Below, one piece after another: positions 45,888 to 49,723 of a DNA stretch of 49,723 bases (position 1 is the first letter of the stretch; every line of letters starts with the position of its first letter). A program made the translations under genes and the position numbers. Under the pieces are notes generated by a model that did not search any database, was not told the origin of the DNA, and saw nothing but the letters and a program-made list of their open reading frames with translations. The stretch is from a virus: IMG/VR virus record IMGVR_UViG_3300025030_000024, positions 1 through 49,723 of that record; one strand, written 5' to 3'.

Positions 45888-47785
45888 GGTTCGACTCCGG
45901 CGTAGAACCCGGTCCACTTGGCTCCTTGATTGCGCGTGGTGACCGTGTACCACGATTCCTTGCCGTTCGCAGGGGTAGCTGGTGGTGTCGAGCCGATCCA
46001 AGTCGCTGTTGTCCACGTGAGGGTATATGTCGATGCACCGGTAACAGCAAAAGTCAGGGTCACTACCCCGGCAGGAAGTCCCGTTGTCGGAAGCGTGATG
46101 GTTGCGTTATTGTTCAGCGTGTAGGCGTACAAGGACTCTGTTATCCCGGCTGGAGTAAAGCTGGAGCCTGTGGTGGATGTTGTGGTATTCGGCGTCTCTA
46201 CGAACTGAGCTCCTTTGATTGTTGTGCCGGTAATAGCCGCTGGCGTAGTGACACCGATTGCGCCGGGTGCCGCCATAACCGGCACTTCACTCCAATGATG
46301 CCCGTCCACTGTATCCGCGTTGAGGTTCGGGATATTGGTAGTTGACGCTATAACAAGAGGTGCGGTCCCGGTTGCAACCGTGGAAGTGACCTGCCCGGCT
46401 TTGTTGACATGAACTGTTGGGACGGTATCACCCTCAGCTCGCTTTACAGCAAACAGGTAATTATTGCTCCTATCAGTAGTGATGTAGTTGATTGTTGGTG
46501 TGACAGACGGCGCAGATGTAGTTTTCAGCCTAAGCCATACGCGGGTTGCCCCGTTCACTAGAACTGCCGCTGCGTCAGTAGGTGCAGTAAATGTGATATT
46601 ACCATTTTGTGTCATGTTGCTGGTTCCATCAGTAATACTGAGCGCTGTCCACGCACTACCGTTATAATATTCAGCAGCAAGGGTGACTCCTGCCCCGAAT
46701 GTAGCGAAATCCAGGTATACCCCGCCAGGAGACCACGCTTGGTTGGTTTGGGTAATATAGAGGTAATTTGATGTTGCAGCTAACGCTGGGAATGGTGTGC
46801 CGCCGCTTGTATTCGCTTCCGTTGTGTTGTTCACATACCCTGACCCATTATAATATATGACTGAGTTTACGTTTTTAGGCTGCACCGTGAACTCACTATC
46901 AGGAATTGCGTAAGAATCAAGCCTTGCATTGACAACAGCCTGACCCAATGGGTTTACTCTAAATACTCCAATTTGAGCATTTTTATAAACCGCCACCATA
47001 TTTGTGGCTCCACTGCTGTCATCACCAGCACGTACACCTGCGATTGCACCCATGAGGTTGGAAACACCGTCAGCATCCTGTGTGCTAAAACTGGTTTGAG
47101 CACCAAAGCCATCAGCCATCTGCCCACTGGTTTTAAATTCTGCTTTGAACAAAGAACCCAAATAATTAGTGCCTGATGTTGTTCGCTGGACGGTTATTGG
47201 ATTAACTGCTGTGGTAACAATATCAATAGGCACAGTTGGAGTTTTTCCCAAGCCAATAAAGCCGTTTGAGTAGTTGGCAAATCCACCAATAGAGCCATTG
47301 TTGTTATACAACAACTGCCGGTTTGTTGTGGCACCAGTAGGGGCCGGTCTCGTCGATGTATAGTCGATGAACGTGGACTGCGGCAATCGATCAACGCTGG
47401 TGTAAGCATTGAAGGTTAGCATCCCGGCAGGGACATAGCCGATATAGTCCTGTTTGGCATCAAGGGCATCGTTTAAGTCGGCCTGATCGGCAAGTGCCCC
47501 GGTGATACTGCCCCATGCGCCGCCGCCTATGCTTGAACTGATACAGCTGAACACTCCAGAAGAGTAAGATTTGATGACGTGCCCATCTGGGCACATCAGA
47601 TCAACTGGAAGCGTACCACTGAAAGTCACTGTGCTTGATGAATCAAACACCGCAGTCTTACCTGTCACAGTAGGGGTGTGTACTTTTTTGCCCATAATCT
47701 TCCCAGCATCAGTACGAATTGTTGTGGCATATGAACCTACTGTGACAGCCATCAGGCACATAGTTACAAATACTAATTTTTTCAC
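45884..47785 (-). CDS. Tail fibre protein 2 with signal peptide
   Basis: A 633-residue fibre. It begins with a signal peptide (MKKLVFVTMCLMAVTVGSYA). Residues 90-130 (GGGAWGSITGALADQADLNDALDAKQD) are a fibre repeat of common type. There follow a beta-rich GLGKTPTVPIDIVTT region and a long set of strands and a receptor-like part (ASTYTLTWTTATWIGSTPP...WTGFYAGVEP). GTG/ATG 47785 follows AGGAGG. It precedes the GH26 gene with coupling, so the two may form one tail tip. A signal peptide on a fibre is unusual (also seen on fibre 1). Confidence 0.85.
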   Translation of the reverse strand: MKKLVFVTMCLMAVTVGSYATTIRTDAGKIMGKKVHTPTVTGKTAVFDSSSTVTFSGTLPVDLMCPDGHVIKSYSSGVFSCISSSIGGGAWGSITGALADQADLNDALDAKQDYIGYVPAGMLTFNAYTSVDRLPQSTFIDYTSTRPAPTGATTNRQLLYNNNGSIGGFANYSNGFIGLGKTPTVPIDIVTTAVNPITVQRTTSGTNYLGSLFKAEFKTSGQMADGFGAQTSFSTQDADGVSNLMGAIAGVRAGDDSSGATNMVAVYKNAQIGVFRVNPLGQAVVNARLDSYAIPDSEFTVQPKNVNSVIYYNGSGYVNNTTEANTSGGTPFPALAATSNYLYITQTNQAWSPGGVYLDFATFGAGVTLAAEYYNGSAWTALSITDGTSNMTQNGNITFTAPTDAAAVLVNGATRVWLRLKTTSAPSVTPTINYITTDRSNNYLFAVKRAEGDTVPTVHVNKAGQVTSTVATGTAPLVIASTTNIPNLNADTVDGHHWSEVPVMAAPGAIGVTTPAAITGTTIKGAQFVETPNTTTSTTGSSFTPAGITESLYAYTLNNNATITLPTTGLPAGVVTLTFAVTGASTYTLTWTTATWIGSTPPATPANGKESWYTVTTRNQGAKWTGFYAGVEP

Positions 47786-47794
47786 AAATCCTCC

Positions 47795-48730
47795 TTAAAT
47801 TTCATCCCAGTCAAATGTATTGTCTTCCAACACCTTGATTTGTATTGATTCCCCTGTCACACAAACTATTGTTTCAACATCCCAAGAAGTTGCCCCCAAA
47901 ATTACATCAAACTGTATCACCTCATCCTCATCAATTATGAGTTGTATTATTTCCCCTGTGCTAGCTTTAATAGTAGTCCCTGTGGGTGGTGAATCAGCAG
48001 ATGTAATAGATAACAGACCATCAATTACCAAGAACTGTGCTGCTCCTCCTGTTACACAGGCAATAGTGCTGTATGACCCAGGTTGCCAAGATACCCATAC
48101 CACGGTGCCTATTGGCTTTGCTTTGGATATTAAGTCTATTAACAGTTCTTTTTTCGCAGTTGGTAGTGAGCCCATACCTGTGACTTCTATAATGGCCTCA
48201 AAGGGCTGCAGTGGTGTATTATACCTGATATCGGTATCTATATCGTCTATACCAATGGCAAATGAATCCATTATGACTATGCGGGACTCCAATATGATAT
48301 TGTTGTCATCCTCAGTAACTAGATTATTGCCGTCCTCCGACAATATGTTTGATATATTGGTGCCCATATATTCAAACATTTCTACAGTAACACCCTCAGC
48401 AGCCAGGACATCATATGCGGCATTGTATACGGCGTTAAAAGTACCTTTTTCGATCAGGAGGTTGTGTCTTATTCTCAATGAAAAGTCACTATCAGTCTCT
48501 GTGCCATTTCTGGGTAGTACACCTCCAAAGAAGTCACCAGAGATCATATCCAAAAAGCCACCAGTGGCGGTCATGATTCTGGTTTGGTACGAGGCATCGG
48601 TGATATTATCATAAACCAACGACAGGCACCACGCAAACCCAGACAATACGGCATCTATTATGGGCGTATCGTCCTGAAACCAAGATAATGGTAGTGCTGA
48701 TTTTAATCTATTAAGCATGATAGACACCAA
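47795..48730 (-). CDS. Tail wedge protein, P2 gpI-like
   Basis: A 311-residue protein. The first 220 residues fit the tail protein I / baseplate wedge pattern: LKSALPLSWFQDDTPIIDAVLSGFAW, a middle with RIRHNLLIEKGTFNAVYNA, and AKKELLIDLISKAKPIGTVVWVSW. The rest is beta-rich and probably carries a fibre attachment. It lies between fibre 1 and fibre 2 genes, whereas gpI usually follows gpJ directly; here the fibre 1 gene and a small gene come between. Confidence 0.72.
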   Translation of the reverse strand: MVSIMLNRLKSALPLSWFQDDTPIIDAVLSGFAWCLSLVYDNITDASYQTRIMTATGGFLDMISGDFFGGVLPRNGTETDSDFSLRIRHNLLIEKGTFNAVYNAAYDVLAAEGVTVEMFEYMGTNISNILSEDGNNLVTEDDNNIILESRIVIMDSFAIGIDDIDTDIRYNTPLQPFEAIIEVTGMGSLPTAKKELLIDLISKAKPIGTVVWVSWQPGSYSTIACVTGGAAQFLVIDGLLSITSADSPPTGTTIKASTGEIIQLIIDEDEVIQFDVILGATSWDVETIVCVTGESIQIKVLEDNTFDWDEI

Positions 48731-48754
48731 TCCCAGTTGATTTTGGAACTTTAC

Positions 48755-49156
48755 CTAAAAGGACATTCTCAATCCGCCCTTGTAGTTGGAACTGATTGCT
48801 GTCCATTCCACCCCAAGGTAAAAATACTGCCATGCGGCCCGTGGTTGAATCCCCATGCCGAATACACTTGCTGTTCTCGGCAGCAGGGCGGTGATGATCG
48901 GGTGGAGAACCAGCACCGTACCAAAATAAGTATTAACCGCCCCTCTTGAAGGAGAACGACCCAGGATCGGGTTAAGTTCAATCATGCCGTTGTGATTACG
49001 GATATCGTTCGTCTGGCCCCAATCAGCGATAGTAAGGCCGGTAGATGCTACTTCTCGGACTATTTCTATCCCACTCCAGTCCCATTCTGCAGCTTGGGCT
49101 TGGAGTGGTAATATCAAGATTGCTAAAACACACCACATTTTGAGTGTCATATTCAT
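48755..49156 (-). CDS. Exported protein with NPILG motif, unknown
   Basis: A 133-residue protein starting at ATG 49156, two bases past the fibre stop. A signal peptide (MNMTLKMWCVLAILILPLQAQA) precedes a part with LTIADWGQTNDIRNHNGMIELNPILGRSPSRGAVNTYFGTVLVLHPII, a pattern that recurs in small phage and prophage proteins with membrane segments. It has a second hydrophobic stretch (TVLVLHPIITALLP) so it may stay in the membrane. Function unknown. Confidence 0.7.
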   Translation of the reverse strand: MNMTLKMWCVLAILILPLQAQAAEWDWSGIEIVREVASTGLTIADWGQTNDIRNHNGMIELNPILGRSPSRGAVNTYFGTVLVLHPIITALLPRTASVFGMGIQPRAAWQYFYLGVEWTAISSNYKGGLRMSF

Positions 49157-49158
49157 AA

Positions 49159-49723
49159 CTATTTCCACGCCCATACACGATAGTAAAATATCTTAGTAAC
49201 ACCTGACATGTTTTCAATGTGGAGCTTATCCGTACCACCTGGGACAGTCTCCACCCAAACTGCTCCTCCAGAACTGCTGCCAGTGGGGGCGAATGACTGT
49301 ATTACTGGGACAGAACTTGTTTGTACATTGTATGTGTAAGTGACCTCATTTATCTGCGGCTCCAAAGCAATCTGTGCTGCTGATGCTGGGCCACTTGGTA
49401 TAGATACTGATGTATTGTATATTTCTACCCAATTTCTGCCAGTTAAGGCCGCTGCGGCCAACACTGTTTTGCTGGAGTCAGCGGTATTATCAGCAAGGGG
49501 GAGGCCGACCATACTTTTAGTGATACCACCAACAGTCCCCGTAAATATAGGACTCGCAAGGTTGGCCTTCAAGTTCAAAGCTGTCTGCTGTGCCGTAGAT
49601 ACTGGCTTCGCCATATCAGCGGTATTGTCAACACTGGAAAGGCCGACCATACTTTTAGTTACACCACCGACAGTTCCTGTAAAAGTAGGACTTGCGAGGT
49701 TGGCCTTCAAGTTCAAAGCTGTC
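49159..49723 (-). CDS. Tail fibre protein 1, C-terminal part (cut by contig end)
   Basis: This is the 3' part of the fibre gene that begins at 859. It holds at least 1.5 more 46-residue repeats (one diverged copy with PIFTGTVGGITKSMVGL) and the end domain: LTGRNWVEIYNTSVSIPSGPASAAQIALEPQ, then beta strands and TDKLHIENMSGVTKIFYYRVWAWK. After the overlap is merged it is in frame with the N-terminal part. The end domain would face the host. Trimerisation through the repeats is expected from family knowledge. Confidence 0.8.
   Translation of the reverse strand, partial: TALNLKANLASPTFTGTVGGVTKSMVGLSSVDNTADMAKPVSTAQQTALNLKANLASPIFTGTVGGITKSMVGLPLADNTADSSKTVLAAAALTGRNWVEIYNTSVSIPSGPASAAQIALEPQINEVTYTYNVQTSSVPVIQSFAPTGSSSGGAVWVETVPGGTDKLHIENMSGVTKIFYYRVWAWK
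49515..49723. repeat. 138-bp fibre repeats, right end, with 71-base overlap
   Basis: One diverged copy (49515-49652) and a partial copy (49653-49723) of the 138-bp repeat. The partial copy is identical to the first 71 bases of the window. Confidence 0.9.

Noticed and set aside
1-49723. CRISPR array
   Set aside because: The only tandem arrays (138-bp, 45-bp, 16-bp repeats) are coding repeats or iterons without unique spacers.

Overview
The window looks like a complete, or nearly complete, genome of a tailed double-stranded DNA phage with a contractile tail (myovirus type). The contig was cut inside a tandem-repeat array in a tail-fibre gene. The first 71 bases are identical to the last 71. 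Merging them gives a circle of 49,652 bp and rejoins the two fibre fragments into one in-frame gene of about 450 codons. No integrase, repressor, tRNA or rRNA gene was recognised, so a virulent lifestyle is likely. The host is unknown. A Gram-negative host with an RpoN (sigma54) system is suggested by Sec signal peptides, a lipoprotein lipobox, an exported muramidase and five sequences that match the sigma54 promoter consensus.

Layout. A long leftward operon starts near 19.9 kb, runs down to position 1, wraps around, and ends at 43.28 kb. In order it holds a RusA-like resolvase, small terminase, large terminase, portal, a small exported protein, scaffold, major capsid, neck and connector proteins, sheath, tube, a tail assembly chaperone with a -1 frameshift, tape measure, baseplate hub, spike and wedge proteins, a repeat-bearing fibre, a second fibre, a GH26 beta-mannanase-like protein and the lysis cassette. 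Intrinsic terminators follow the major capsid and tail tube genes. A rightward early/middle operon runs from 21.3 to 43.2 kb: first many small unknown proteins, then replication and nucleotide metabolism genes. The two operons converge on two strong hairpins at 43.21-43.28 kb and diverge from a 1.4 kb control region (19.9-21.3 kb) rich in palindromes, iterons and sigma54 and sigma70 promoter matches.

Nucleotide metabolism points to a 2-aminoadenine (Z) genome. The phage encodes a PurZ-type adenylosuccinate synthetase homologue with the diagnostic Asp-to-Ser change in its first motif, a YfbR/DatZ-like HD phosphohydrolase, and a family A DNA polymerase next to purZ. These are joined by dUTPase, ThyX, a dNMP kinase-like protein, PrimPol, SF1 and SF2 helicases, a DNA ligase and a RecB/Cas4-like nuclease. 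No MazZ was recognised.

Other unusual content: (1) two hammerhead-type self-cleaving ribozyme motifs, each directly upstream of one of two paralogous small genes; (2) a 690-residue large terminase with two tandem ATPase domains, the first lacking its catalytic residues; (3) a 175 bp noncoding element present twice, 5.3 kb apart; (4) three paralogous early proteins sharing a short C-terminal domain; (5) a pseudoknot-capable structured RNA candidate between purZ and the ligase gene; (6) signal peptides on both fibres and on a protein in the head module. All calls come from reading sequence motifs. No database search or folding program was run.
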